Shown one piece after another: positions 32,173 to 39,240 of a stretch of DNA of 39,240 bases (positions are counted from its first letter, which is position 1; every line of letters starts with the position of its first letter). The notes beneath the pieces were generated by a model, which worked only from the letters and a program-made list of their open reading frames with translations, was not told the origin of the DNA and made no database searches. The DNA comes from Deltaproteobacteria bacterium (GTDB lineage: Bacteria; JAEEML01), in assembly GCA_016283195.1 (NCBI GenBank), contig JAEEML010000077.1:1-39240 (forward strand). The letters are read 5' to 3'. The position numbers were made by a program, and so were the translations under genes.

Positions 32173-33725
32173 GGGTTCTCTTGCAATAATTCTGCTTTTT
32201 CTTCATCTTTTAATTCGGCAAAGGTTACTTTTCTAAGTCGCTCGGCTTCTTCATGCGCTGCGGCATTCAAATAGGTATCGATCTTTTCTTGCACTTTTCC
32301 GCTAAGCGGCAGAGTTCTTCTGGCTCCGTTATCGCGCACTGCCTGTTGCACGGTATTTAAAGTAACATTTTCCGGGCTGGCGAGGAGGAATATTTCGCTG
32401 TCCTTACCGGGATTATCACGCCCTTCGATGCGAATAAGCTTTGCCTCTTCCAAGGCATCGAGCGCCCGTTCAATAATACGCAGTGGCACTTTTAATTCAA
32501 TAACCACATCCTGAATTTGATATGGTTTGCCGGCAAGCGGGCCTTGGCTACGCGCCACCAGCATAGAAAAAACACGGCAGGCAACTCGCTCCAATTCCTT
32601 CATGGCATATTGGCCGTTTTCTACTACCGGGTCGTAATTCGGCGCATATTGAATGGCATAACAAACCTTGGTACCGTAAAGCAGCAAAAGCCAGGAAACG
32701 TAAAGCCAGAGAAAGAAGAAAGGTACCACTGCCAAACTGCCGTAAATTTTAGAAGTTGTTCCCGGAAAAATTACATAGAGGACAAAAACGACATCCCAGA
32801 GGAACCAGAGGAAGCCGGTCATAAAGCCGGAAATAAGCGCCGAGGAGACATTAACCTTGGTATAGGGTATGGCCTTATATATTAAAGAAAGGGTTATACC
32901 AACCATCAAAATAAACATAAGCAGCAATAAGACATTGGCCGGAGTCATGAGCATATCTTTGGTGGTGGCAGTGAAAGTATCCCAAACTTTCAGCACATCG
33001 GCCTGAGAAGAAACGCCATTTTGCATACTTTCGGCGAGCTGGGCCAGCGAGTTCTCCAAAGCCGGCTTAAAACGCCCCCAAAGATGGCTCAAATAGCCGC
33101 CAAAAGGCAGGAGGATAAGGGGAATAAGCACCACGGGAATAACAATAAGGAGCCCCAGCCAAATAACAAAACGCTTAATCCATGGGCGCTTGCGTTTTAA
33201 ACCGTAAACATCATTAATGCTGTCATCTACATTCATAAAAAGAAAAATAACCGACACAAAAAGAATGAGGATGGAAAAGATACTGATAGTGGGGAGCTGG
33301 GTATCGAGATCGCCGACAAGCTTAGTAATCTCATTTTTCAGCATAACATTAATGTTAAAAATCTGCTCTTCCTGAGCCAGGCGGGGAATCTCCAGGTTAC
33401 CTGTAAATTTATGTAAAAAATTCCATATCTTACTTTGAGACAAGTAAAGTATAACCGTCACCGACGGCACCACAGCCAGAGCCGCCATATAGGTAAGTGC
33501 CTGAGCGTTTTTACTTATTTTATTAAAGCCATCGATGCTCACCACCATACGCAAAATACGCAAAAGGCGAAAAAGCCAGCGCGTACTGCGGCGGCTTAGG
33601 CTACGAATATCGGTGAGCCACAAATCATTGGTAAAAAACTTTACTAGGCGTTGATAGGCCCGCACCAATAAATCTTTAAGCTGCCCTAGCTTACCGGGCG
33701 TCTTATTTTCTAACTGCGAAGACAT
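32169..33725 (-). CDS. YihY/BrkB-family membrane protein with C-terminal winged-helix-like part
   Basis: Protein of 518 aa. The YihY core has six predicted TM segments between about residues 75 and 370, with typical pieces such as ALTYMAALAVVPSVTVILYL and YGSLAVVPFFFLWLYVSWLLLLYG. The last 140 residues are soluble; QDVVIELKVPLRIIERALDALEEAKLIR is helix-turn-helix-like, as in many long YihY proteins. The molecular function of the family is not settled; the old 'ribonuclease BN' label is considered wrong. Only a weak ribosome site (AGAG) precedes the ATG. It lies 48 bases after the PilZ gene. Confidence 0.9.
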   Translation of the reverse strand: MSSQLENKTPGKLGQLKDLLVRAYQRLVKFFTNDLWLTDIRSLSRRSTRWLFRLLRILRMVVSIDGFNKISKNAQALTYMAALAVVPSVTVILYLSQSKIWNFLHKFTGNLEIPRLAQEEQIFNINVMLKNEITKLVGDLDTQLPTISIFSILILFVSVIFLFMNVDDSINDVYGLKRKRPWIKRFVIWLGLLIVIPVVLIPLILLPFGGYLSHLWGRFKPALENSLAQLAESMQNGVSSQADVLKVWDTFTATTKDMLMTPANVLLLLMFILMVGITLSLIYKAIPYTKVNVSSALISGFMTGFLWFLWDVVFVLYVIFPGTTSKIYGSLAVVPFFFLWLYVSWLLLLYGTKVCYAIQYAPNYDPVVENGQYAMKELERVACRVFSMLVARSQGPLAGKPYQIQDVVIELKVPLRIIERALDALEEAKLIRIEGRDNPGKDSEIFLLASPENVTLNTVQQAVRDNGARRTLPLSGKVQEKIDTYLNAAAHEEAERLRKVTFAELKDEEKAELLQENP

Positions 33726-33773
33726 GATTTTACTCTGAAAAGCGCCTTTTAACTCAAGGCGCCGGGGAGCGGC

Positions 33774-34115
33774 TCAAACAATAGAGCCAAAATATTTTAA
33801 AATATAGTTATTGATAGCCGCGCTATCTTCTTTGCTGAGCGAAGTAAAACGCACAGCCATCCCTGGTTTGCGGCCGTTATTCTCGTTTTTCTCGCTGCGT
33901 AAAATAATAGCCGAAGTGGTTATCTTTCTATGTGTAAGCGGCAGTTCAAAAGCCAGGGAGAGCTTTTCTCCCACATCAAAGAGAATTTCCGAATATATAA
34001 AAGCGCCGCCTTCGCTGATGTCTTTAACATCAAAGGCAATATCACCCTCACTATCGATCATGGAAATTGTATTCAAAATATGTGCCCGCAAATGGCAACG
34101 CCGTTGCTTTTCCAT
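33774..34115 (-). CDS. PilZ-domain protein
   Basis: Protein of 113 aa that is a single PilZ domain. The c-di-GMP binding signature is present: an arginine cluster RRCHLR near the N-terminus (residues 5-10) and DISEGG (32-37), matching RxxxR and (D/N)xSxxG. The C-terminal beta strands (GMAVRFTSLS) fit the fold. It probably senses cyclic di-GMP; the partner is unknown. GGAGG precedes the start. The gene lies between nifS and yihY on the same strand, 90 bases after nifS. Confidence 0.9.
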   Translation of the reverse strand: MEKQRRCHLRAHILNTISMIDSEGDIAFDVKDISEGGAFIYSEILFDVGEKLSLAFELPLTHRKITTSAIILRSEKNENNGRKPGMAVRFTSLSKEDSAAINNYILKYFGSIV

Positions 34116-34205
34116 TCATACCTCCCCCAAACAAAAGGGCCCTAAAGTGTTACCTTATTTGCAGCAAAAGGTAAAGAGTACCTTTAAAAAACTATTGCAA
34201 TTAGC

Positions 34206-35381
34206 TCATTTGGCGGCAGGCGTATATGGAGAAATTTCCCTGAGGCGCCCGATTATTTGCGGCATAACCTCAATAACTTTATCTATCTCTTCTTCGGTAG
34301 TAAAGCGGCTTAAGCTAAAGCGAATCGAACCGTGGGCATGGGTAAAGGGCACTCCCATAGCTCTTAAAACGCTGGAAGGCTCCAAAGAACCGGAACTACA
34401 AGCCGAGCCGGAAGAAGCGCAAATGCCATATTGATTAAGCATGAGCAAAATAGCCTCGCCCTCTACATAACCAAAGCTGATATTGGTAGTGCCGGAGAGG
34501 CGGTTTTCAATATCGCCATTAACCAGAGTATTGTCGATATTATGCAAAATGCTCTGCTCCAATTTATCGCGCAAGCGCCCCACCTGGGCCTCTTCCAGAG
34601 GCAAAAACTCTTTGGCTCTTTTAGCGGCCACGCCCAGAGCTATCAAGCTGGGCACATTCTCGGTACCGGCCCGCCGTCCGCGCTCTTGATGGCCACCGGT
34701 AATAAAAGGTTTAAAACGCACGCCGCGCTTCACATAAAGAGCGCCTATTCCCTTGGGAGCATGCAGTTTGTGGCCGGAAAGGGAAAGCATAGAGATAGCG
34801 CTATCTTTTAGCGACATGGGCACTTTACCGACAGCCTGCACGGCATCGGTGTGGAACAAAACGCCGCGCTCAGCGCAAATCTTGGCCGCCTCTTCCACCG
34901 GGAAAACTGTGCCCGTTTCATTATTGGCCCACATCAAAGAGACTAAAAAAGTGTCATCTGTAAGCGCCGCTTTGAGATCATCCAAATTAAGGCGGCCCGC
35001 GCGGTCAACCGGCAGATAAGTCACTCTATAGCCGCGACTTTCCAGCACTTTGGCGGTATTGATAATGGCCGGGTGCTCCACCTGACTGGTGATAAAATGG
35101 CGGCGCTCCGGGTAAGTGCGCAAAGCCGAATAAATGGCTGTATTGTCACTCTCGCTGCCACAGCTGGTAATAATGAGCTCGCTCTCGTTTTCGGCGCCCA
35201 AAAGGTCGGCCAGATTTTGCCGCGCTTCGTGAATGGCTTTATTCAAATTATTGCCGAAATCATGCATGGAAGAGGCATTGCCATAGAGCTCGCTAAAATA
35301 GGGCATCATGGCTTTTACCGCTTCAGGGTCCACCATAGTGGTGGCGTTATTATCTAAATATATTACTTTTTTTTCGTCCAT
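34206..35381 (-). CDS. nifS: Cysteine desulfurase NifS/IscS
   Basis: PLP enzyme of 391 aa that takes sulfur from cysteine to build Fe-S clusters on NifU. Motifs: YLDNNATT at the N-terminus, the PLP lysine in SGHKLHAPKG (Lys205), His103 and Asp179 of the cofactor pocket, and the mobile catalytic loop SSGSACSSGSLEPS (Cys328). The loop length is that of group I (NifS/IscS) enzymes rather than SufS. It follows nifU after 18 bases. The symbol follows the neighbour; iscS would serve equally well. Confidence 0.95.
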   Translation of the reverse strand: MDEKKVIYLDNNATTMVDPEAVKAMMPYFSELYGNASSMHDFGNNLNKAIHEARQNLADLLGAENESELIITSCGSESDNTAIYSALRTYPERRHFITSQVEHPAIINTAKVLESRGYRVTYLPVDRAGRLNLDDLKAALTDDTFLVSLMWANNETGTVFPVEEAAKICAERGVLFHTDAVQAVGKVPMSLKDSAISMLSLSGHKLHAPKGIGALYVKRGVRFKPFITGGHQERGRRAGTENVPSLIALGVAAKRAKEFLPLEEAQVGRLRDKLEQSILHNIDNTLVNGDIENRLSGTTNISFGYVEGEAILLMLNQYGICASSGSACSSGSLEPSSVLRAMGVPFTHAHGSIRFSLSRFTTEEEIDKVIEVMPQIIGRLREISPYTPAAK

Positions 35382-35399
35382 AACTGTTTTTCCTTAGGC

Positions 35400-36311
35400 T
35401 TAGGCCGGCACTATTTCCAAGGTTATATCTTCGCCAACAGCCTTAGAAAGGCGTTTTTCAATACCGGTACCTGTTAGGCGCACGGCCTGACATTCGGCAC
35501 AAGCGCCAATAAGGCTCACCGACACTTTGGTGCCATCGATATCATTTAGAATAATATCACCGCCATCATGCACAAGCGCGGGGCGAATCTCTTCGTTTAT
35601 CACCTTTTGGATGATATTCATGCGCTCCAAATTGGTGAGTTTTTTCTTTGGAGCAGCCGGTGCCGCCTGAGCAGCTTTAACTTCCGCTTTTTTCGCCGGC
35701 GCAGTCTCGGCCGGGGCTTTTCCCTGCTCTTTATCCATCTCGGCGCGCACACGCTCGATAATCTCTTCAATCTTTCCCAAACAGCTGGTGCAACCACCGC
35801 CGGCTTTGGTGTAATTGGTGACATCTTCCACTGTTTTTAGATTGTTTTCCCTAATAGCCCGCTCGATTTTTTTATCTGTTACGCTAAAGCAATAACAGAC
35901 CATCGTGCCCTCTTCTTCTTCCTCTTTTTTCCAATTTTCGCCGCGATAATCAGCTATAGCGGCCTCCAGTGCCTCGCGTCCCATAACCGAGCAGTGCATT
36001 TTTTGCTGCGGCAAACCGCCAAGATAATCGGCTATTTGCTCATTGGTAATAGAAAGAGCCTCGTCAATAGTCTTGCCTTTTACCATCTCGGTGAGGGCCG
36101 AAGAAGAAGCAATGGCACTACCGCAGCCAAAGGTTTTAAACTTGGCATCCTCAATAATATCATGCTCTTTATCAACTTTTATTGTGAGCGAAAGCGCATC
36201 ACCGCAAACAATAGAGCCCACTTCACCGCGGCCATCCGGGTTTTCTATCTCGCCGACATTGCGCGGGTGTAAAAAGTGATCTTTTACATCATCGGTATAA
36301 TCCCAGCCCAT
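35400..36311 (-). CDS. nifU: Fe-S cluster scaffold NifU (three-domain form)
   Basis: Protein of 303 aa with all three NifU domains. An IscU-like scaffold has Cys36, Cys63 and Cys107 (IVCGDAL, FGCGSA, MHCSVMG). A central [2Fe-2S] domain has Cys139, Cys141, Cys174 and Cys177 (CYC...GGGCTSC). An Ala/Pro/Lys-rich linker and a C-terminal Nfu domain with GACAEC (Cys271, Cys274) follow. It works with the NifS downstream. No nitrogenase or other nif gene is visible, so a general Fe-S role is likely, as in other non-diazotrophs with this form. The Shine-Dalgarno is AAGGAGA. The short GCGGT-TCT-ACCGC hairpin (36329-36341) sits just before it. Confidence 0.95.
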   Translation of the reverse strand: MGWDYTDDVKDHFLHPRNVGEIENPDGRGEVGSIVCGDALSLTIKVDKEHDIIEDAKFKTFGCGSAIASSSALTEMVKGKTIDEALSITNEQIADYLGGLPQQKMHCSVMGREALEAAIADYRGENWKKEEEEEGTMVCYCFSVTDKKIERAIRENNLKTVEDVTNYTKAGGGCTSCLGKIEEIIERVRAEMDKEQGKAPAETAPAKKAEVKAAQAAPAAPKKKLTNLERMNIIQKVINEEIRPALVHDGGDIILNDIDGTKVSVSLIGACAECQAVRLTGTGIEKRLSKAVGEDITLEIVPA

Positions 36312-36353
36312 AGTATCTATCTCCTTCAGCGGTAGAACCGCCTAATTTATTTA

Positions 36354-36378
36354 AACGGCCATAATTTTTATGGCCGTT
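36354..36378 (-). terminator. Probable transcription terminator hairpin between the HEAT gene and nifU
   Basis: AACGGCCATAA and TTATGGCCGTT pair perfectly over 11 bp around a three-base loop, about 20 bases past the stop of the HEAT-repeat gene. The following minus-strand sequence (TAAATAAATT) is AT-rich but not a strict T-run, so efficiency is uncertain. It separates the ABC-HEAT operon from nifU-nifS. Confidence 0.6.
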
Positions 36379-36396
36379 ATTAAAATAATCACTTTT

Positions 36397-37173
36397 TTAT
36401 GAATTGCCAGAGGAAGTTACGATTTTTTTTGCTTTATCCGGCAAATTGTGACTTTGGCCGAGAATCTTCAAGCTATTAAGGGCATCTTCCCGCAAAATAA
36501 GCGGCAGTTCAGCATATAAATCAGCCAAAAATTCTATAGCCCGCACATCGCCCAAAACACCTAAGGTTCTAATGGCTGTATCGCGCAGCCTATGAGCGGG
36601 GTCTCTGGCAATATCACTAAGTATTTCAAATGCTTTTGGATGGTGACTCTCGCCGATAAAATGGCAGGCGGCGGCTTTTTCTCCATAGCGCAGAGCCCTA
36701 AGGCGACGCTCCAGATAAGCCGCGCCCTCGCCCTCCCCCATAGCGCAAAGAGCGGCGGCGGCTTGCATTTTCTCGGCCCAGGTGGGCAAAAATTTATATA
36801 AAATAGCCGTCAAAAGCGGCACAGCCTCTTTATCTTTTAAAATTCCCAAAGCATGGATGGCATCCAGGCGAAAACGCCGCCGCGCGGTTAATTCGCGCAA
36901 AATGGGCGCCGCCGCCATATCACCAAGAATAGCCAGAGTAATAGCCGCCTCCAGGCGCACTTTGGGCTCAATATCCCTTAATAGCTCGCGGAGCGCCGAT
37001 ATCGTTTCCGCCGGCAGATCCTTATGATCCATATCGCGCAGCATATCGCCGATTACACAGGCGGCATCGGCTCTAAGCCGATAATCGCTCGCTTTCAAAT
37101 AGCCGGTAAGCTCCGGCAGTGGACGGCCGATTAAGTCACCTATATTTTTGGGAATATTTTCAAATTCGCTCAT
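36397..37173 (-). CDS. HEAT-repeat protein
   Basis: Protein of 258 aa made largely of HEAT-like helical repeats of about 31 residues, for example LRADAACVIGDMLRD, VRLEAAITLAILGDMAAAPIL, FRLDAIHALGILKDKEAVPLL and LRDTAIRTLGVLGDVRAIEFL. Such proteins are binding scaffolds; no His/Glu pattern of the phycobilin-lyase type was singled out. There is no signal peptide. The start overlaps the end of the ABC permease gene by 14 bases, and AGGAAA precedes it, so it is probably made together with the transporter and may assist it; that link is inference. Confidence 0.85.
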   Translation of the reverse strand: MSEFENIPKNIGDLIGRPLPELTGYLKASDYRLRADAACVIGDMLRDMDHKDLPAETISALRELLRDIEPKVRLEAAITLAILGDMAAAPILRELTARRRFRLDAIHALGILKDKEAVPLLTAILYKFLPTWAEKMQAAAALCAMGEGEGAAYLERRLRALRYGEKAAACHFIGESHHPKAFEILSDIARDPAHRLRDTAIRTLGVLGDVRAIEFLADLYAELPLILREDALNSLKILGQSHNLPDKAKKIVTSSGNS

Positions 37174-38410
37174 AGTGTTTCCTATTTTTTAAAGCCACAG
37201 GCAAAGCGGCCAAAAGCGCCGTTAAAAGCGCCGCCGCCCAAAAGGTCAAAAGAGAAATAAAGGGCAAATTAAGGCCGGTAGCCGGCCAAAAGCCTTTACC
37301 CCAAAGAGGCAAAATGAGATTGCCTATTCCGATAAGCAAGCGGGAGATGAATATCCCGATAAAGCCGCCCGCAAGACCGATAAAAAGTGCCTCGCCCAGT
37401 AATATGGCTCTAAGTTGCCGGGGCGTGGCGCCAAGCGCGGCCATTACGCCAAAAGCCTCACGCCGACTCACGGCTATATGGTTTACCGCCTCAAAAATGG
37501 CCAGCAAACTAAGCAGCAACAGGCTGGCGCCAAAAATAGTTAAAATCATTATAATTATATAAAAAAGTTCGGCTGCCCTCTGGCTATCACGGTCAAAAAA
37601 GAGGCCCATTTCTTCAACCTCTTTTTGCAAAGCGCGTTTGGAATAACCGGGAGCCAGTTTTAAATATACGCCGCTGTAAACAATTTTTTCCTGTGGGGCA
37701 TAACTTTTCATCCAACCGTAAGCTACATCAAGCGGCACCGAAAATCCGAGTGTTGTTGCCAGCTTACTGGCTCCGGCAATAGTGCAACGCTCTCTGCCGA
37801 CTTGGCCGCTCCCGCGCAGCATATAAGAGCGCCCTAAGGTAAGTTCAAAAGAAATGCCTTTAAGAGCGGTTATCGAAAGCGGCGGCGCGTTTAAGGCCGG
37901 GGCCACAGTCTGATTATAAAGATTAAGTAAATCCGGGGAGATAACTACCGGCACCAAACCATCTTGCGGCTTTAACTTTTCTCTTTCTTCCGCACTTTCG
38001 GCCAAGAGTTCCGGCGGCAAACCGGAGGCAAAAAGCTCAGTAGAAAGTTCTGAGCCAAATATACCGCCGCCCCCGCTCGCCATCATGGGCACTTTTATAT
38101 CAAGGCGCGGGTAGGCCTTTAAAACGCCCGGCAGGGAGCTCAGCTTTTTTAGCCGCCCCTCGCTGATACCGCCGCGGCTTTTGCCCTGACTAAATACATG
38201 TAACAAAAGAGATTCATTATGTTTTGGTTCCACCAAAACCATATCTTCCGGCAGTTCGGTAAAAAGCCTGGAGCTTATCTCTCTATAGCCGGTAAAAACC
38301 ACGGCTGCCACTAGTGAAAGCAGCGTAGTAGCAAGAGCCAGCGAAAATATGGCTATGGCGGTGGAAAAACGGTTAGCACGCAATTCTTTGGCAATAATGG
38401 GCAGCAGCAT
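37160..38410 (-). CDS. ABC transporter permease, FtsX/MacB-like
   Basis: Protein of 416 aa with MacB/LolC topology: one TM helix near residues 16-40, a periplasmic domain of about 240 residues, then three TM helices (around 280-310, 330-360 and 385-410) carrying FtsX-like features such as SRREAFGVMAALGATPRQLRAILLGEA. This fold couples ATP hydrolysis to periplasmic work such as lipoprotein release or substrate extrusion, rather than passage through the membrane. It begins two bases after the ATPase stop, with GGAAG upstream. The substrate is unknown. Confidence 0.9.
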   Translation of the reverse strand: MLLPIIAKELRANRFSTAIAIFSLALATTLLSLVAAVVFTGYREISSRLFTELPEDMVLVEPKHNESLLLHVFSQGKSRGGISEGRLKKLSSLPGVLKAYPRLDIKVPMMASGGGGIFGSELSTELFASGLPPELLAESAEEREKLKPQDGLVPVVISPDLLNLYNQTVAPALNAPPLSITALKGISFELTLGRSYMLRGSGQVGRERCTIAGASKLATTLGFSVPLDVAYGWMKSYAPQEKIVYSGVYLKLAPGYSKRALQKEVEEMGLFFDRDSQRAAELFYIIIMILTIFGASLLLLSLLAIFEAVNHIAVSRREAFGVMAALGATPRQLRAILLGEALFIGLAGGFIGIFISRLLIGIGNLILPLWGKGFWPATGLNLPFISLLTFWAAALLTALLAALPVALKNRKHYERI

Positions 38411-38412
38411 TT

Positions 38413-39057
38413 CTACTTCCGTGGCAGAGTAAACAAAACAGGGAAAAACGGTTCCAAGCGGCGGTCATGGGTAGCAATAAGCAGCGTTCTATCCGGCGCC
38501 AAGCACTCTTTTAAGGCCTTTATCACCAGTTCCGCCGAGGCATCATCCAAACTCCCTGTCGGCTCATCGGCCAAAATGAGACGTTTTTGGCCATAAAGCG
38601 CCCGGGCAATGGCCACGCGCTGCTTTTCGCCGCCGGAGAGCGTCGCGGCTTTAACCGGCGCTTTTTCAGCAAGGCCAACCTGGGCCAAAAGAGCCTGTGC
38701 CCGCGCCTTATCCGGCTTTTGGGCGCTGAAAAAAGCCGGCAGGATGATATTATCCAATACGGAATAATCGGGAATAAGATTATAATTCTGGTAAATTACC
38801 GCCAGCGTTTTCTGCCTGTAGCGGGCCCGTTCCGGCGCTGAAGCCAAGGCAATATCCATGCCGGCAACCGTAACTGCCCCGCTATCCGCTGCCAGCTCGC
38901 CGCTTAAAAGATAAAAAAGCGAACTTTTACCGCTCCCAGAAGGGCCAACAATAAGGCCGCTCTCACCAAAATTCAGCTGCCAGGAGGCTTCCCGAAAAAC
39001 GGTATTATTACCCCTTTTCAGAGTTACCTTTGCTAATTTTATGGCCTCATTTGGCAT
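38413..39057 (-). CDS. ABC transporter ATP-binding protein, LolD/MacB type
   Basis: Protein of 214 aa, a single nucleotide-binding domain. Walker A GPSGSGKSS (residues 38-46), Q-loop Gln90, signature LSGGEKQRVAIARAL (about 140), Walker B ILADEPTGSLDD and H-loop His197 are all intact. It pairs with the FtsX-like permease that follows. The start overlaps the end of a partial upstream reading frame by 11 bases. Part of its D-loop region (38506-38546) recurs exactly at the window end. Confidence 0.95.
   Translation of the reverse strand: MPNEAIKLAKVTLKRGNNTVFREASWQLNFGESGLIVGPSGSGKSSLFYLLSGELAADSGAVTVAGMDIALASAPERARYRQKTLAVIYQNYNLIPDYSVLDNIILPAFFSAQKPDKARAQALLAQVGLAEKAPVKAATLSGGEKQRVAIARALYGQKRLILADEPTGSLDDASAELVIKALKECLAPDRTLLIATHDRRLEPFFPVLFTLPRK
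38506..38546. repeat. 41-bp exact direct repeat, internal copy
   Basis: These 41 bases inside the ABC ATPase gene recur without mismatch at 39200-39240, in the same orientation and reading frame. The bases just before the two copies differ (A versus G), so the left edge is real; the right edge is cut by the window end. Confidence 0.97.
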
Positions 39058-39240
39058 TTTTTTGTTTAAAGCTCAGGTGAAAATCCAAGCTATCAGGATA
39101 AGAAGAGACAGTGGCAGAGGCAGATAAGTCATCTAAATCACTAAGCAATTCGGCTATTTTAGCTGGCAGTGACTTATTGCCGCTCGCCGGTTTTAAAAGC
39201 TCTTTTAAGGCCTTTATCACCAGTTCCGCCGAGGCATCAT
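39047..39240 (-). CDS. Partial reading frame entering from the window end
   Basis: An open frame of 64 codons runs on the minus strand from the window edge to a TGA at 39047-39049, overlapping the ABC ATPase start by 11 bases. Its first residues (DASAELVIKALKE) are identical to the D-loop helix of the ATPase because of the 41-base repeat; the rest (for example SDLDDLSASATVSSYP, FKQKNAK) has no ABC motif and no H-loop. The distal part could be the real C-terminus of an upstream operon gene, with the identical tip either a genuine duplication or an assembly join. It is absent from the ORF track because it lacks a start in the window. Confidence 0.45.
   Translation of the reverse strand, partial: DASAELVIKALKELLKPASGNKSLPAKIAELLSDLDDLSASATVSSYPDSLDFHLSFKQKNAK
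39200..39240. repeat. 41-bp exact direct repeat, terminal copy
   Basis: Identical to 38506-38546 and running to the last base of the window. See the partial frame 39047-39240 for its coding consequence. Confidence 0.97.

Noticed and set aside
34167-34185. Terminator after nifS
   Set aside because: AAAGGTA and TACCTTT form a 7-bp AT-rich stem, but on the minus strand it is not followed by a T-tract.
33811-34434. Plus-strand ORF of 207 aa across pilZ and the end of nifS
   Set aside because: Runs antisense to two well-supported genes and has a composition of a shadow frame.
34206-36311. Nitrogen-fixation cluster
   Set aside because: Only nifU and nifS are present; these also serve general Fe-S assembly, and no nitrogenase gene is in the window.

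Overview
The window looks like chromosomal DNA of a Gram-negative, outer-membrane bacterium, most likely an uncultured deltaproteobacterial or Myxococcota-like lineage. This rests on gene content: several lipobox lipoproteins, an MMPL/RND exporter paired with a LolA-like protein, a Tat-exported TldD, a likely pyrophosphate-dependent phosphofructokinase, and long Cys-rich lipoproteins. The taxonomic call is inference and only moderately secure. Both ends of the window lie in repeated sequence (a REP-like element at base 1 and a 41-nt duplicate at the last base). That is what a short-read contig broken at repeats would look like.

Layout. 1-5008 (minus): an inverted pair of REP-like elements, then the operon secA - beta-propeller-like lipoprotein - murI. 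5231-8067 (plus): a PPi-type phosphofructokinase and a predicted outer-membrane protein, divergent from secA. 8086-12746 (minus): Cys-rich lipoprotein - folK - tldD (Tat lipoprotein signal) - tldE/pmbA. 12887-19336 (plus): MMPL/RND transporter - LolA-like periplasmic protein - second Cys-rich lipoprotein - long-chain acyl-CoA ligase. This is plausibly a lipid or lipoprotein export set. 19429-23453 (plus): four tightly coupled genes encoding an ExbB/TolQ-like channel, two different ExbD/TolR-like proteins, and a one-TM protein with a Gly/Ser/Gln-rich linker and a helical repeat domain. This is the best candidate here for an undescribed energised envelope machine. 23504-26883 (minus): rpe and mutS.

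27000-30050 is an accessory, AT-richer patch. It holds a 34-bp tandem repeat upstream of an AAA/DUF4143 ATPase, a VapC-like PIN toxin with a DUF2281-like antitoxin, a frameshifted fragment of a FISUMP-domain gene, a strongly structured intergenic stretch, and another REP-like element. 30051-39057 returns to housekeeping genes, all on the minus strand: infC-rpmI-rplT followed by a TrmN6-like methyltransferase, preceded by yihY; a PilZ protein; nifU-nifS (Fe-S cluster assembly, no nitrogenase genes visible); and an ABC ATPase - FtsX-like permease - HEAT-repeat operon.

Most genes have a recognisable Shine-Dalgarno sequence, and I used it to shorten many of the ORF-track starts. No tRNA, rRNA, CRISPR array or insertion sequence was recognised. 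Promoter calls are by eye and tentative.
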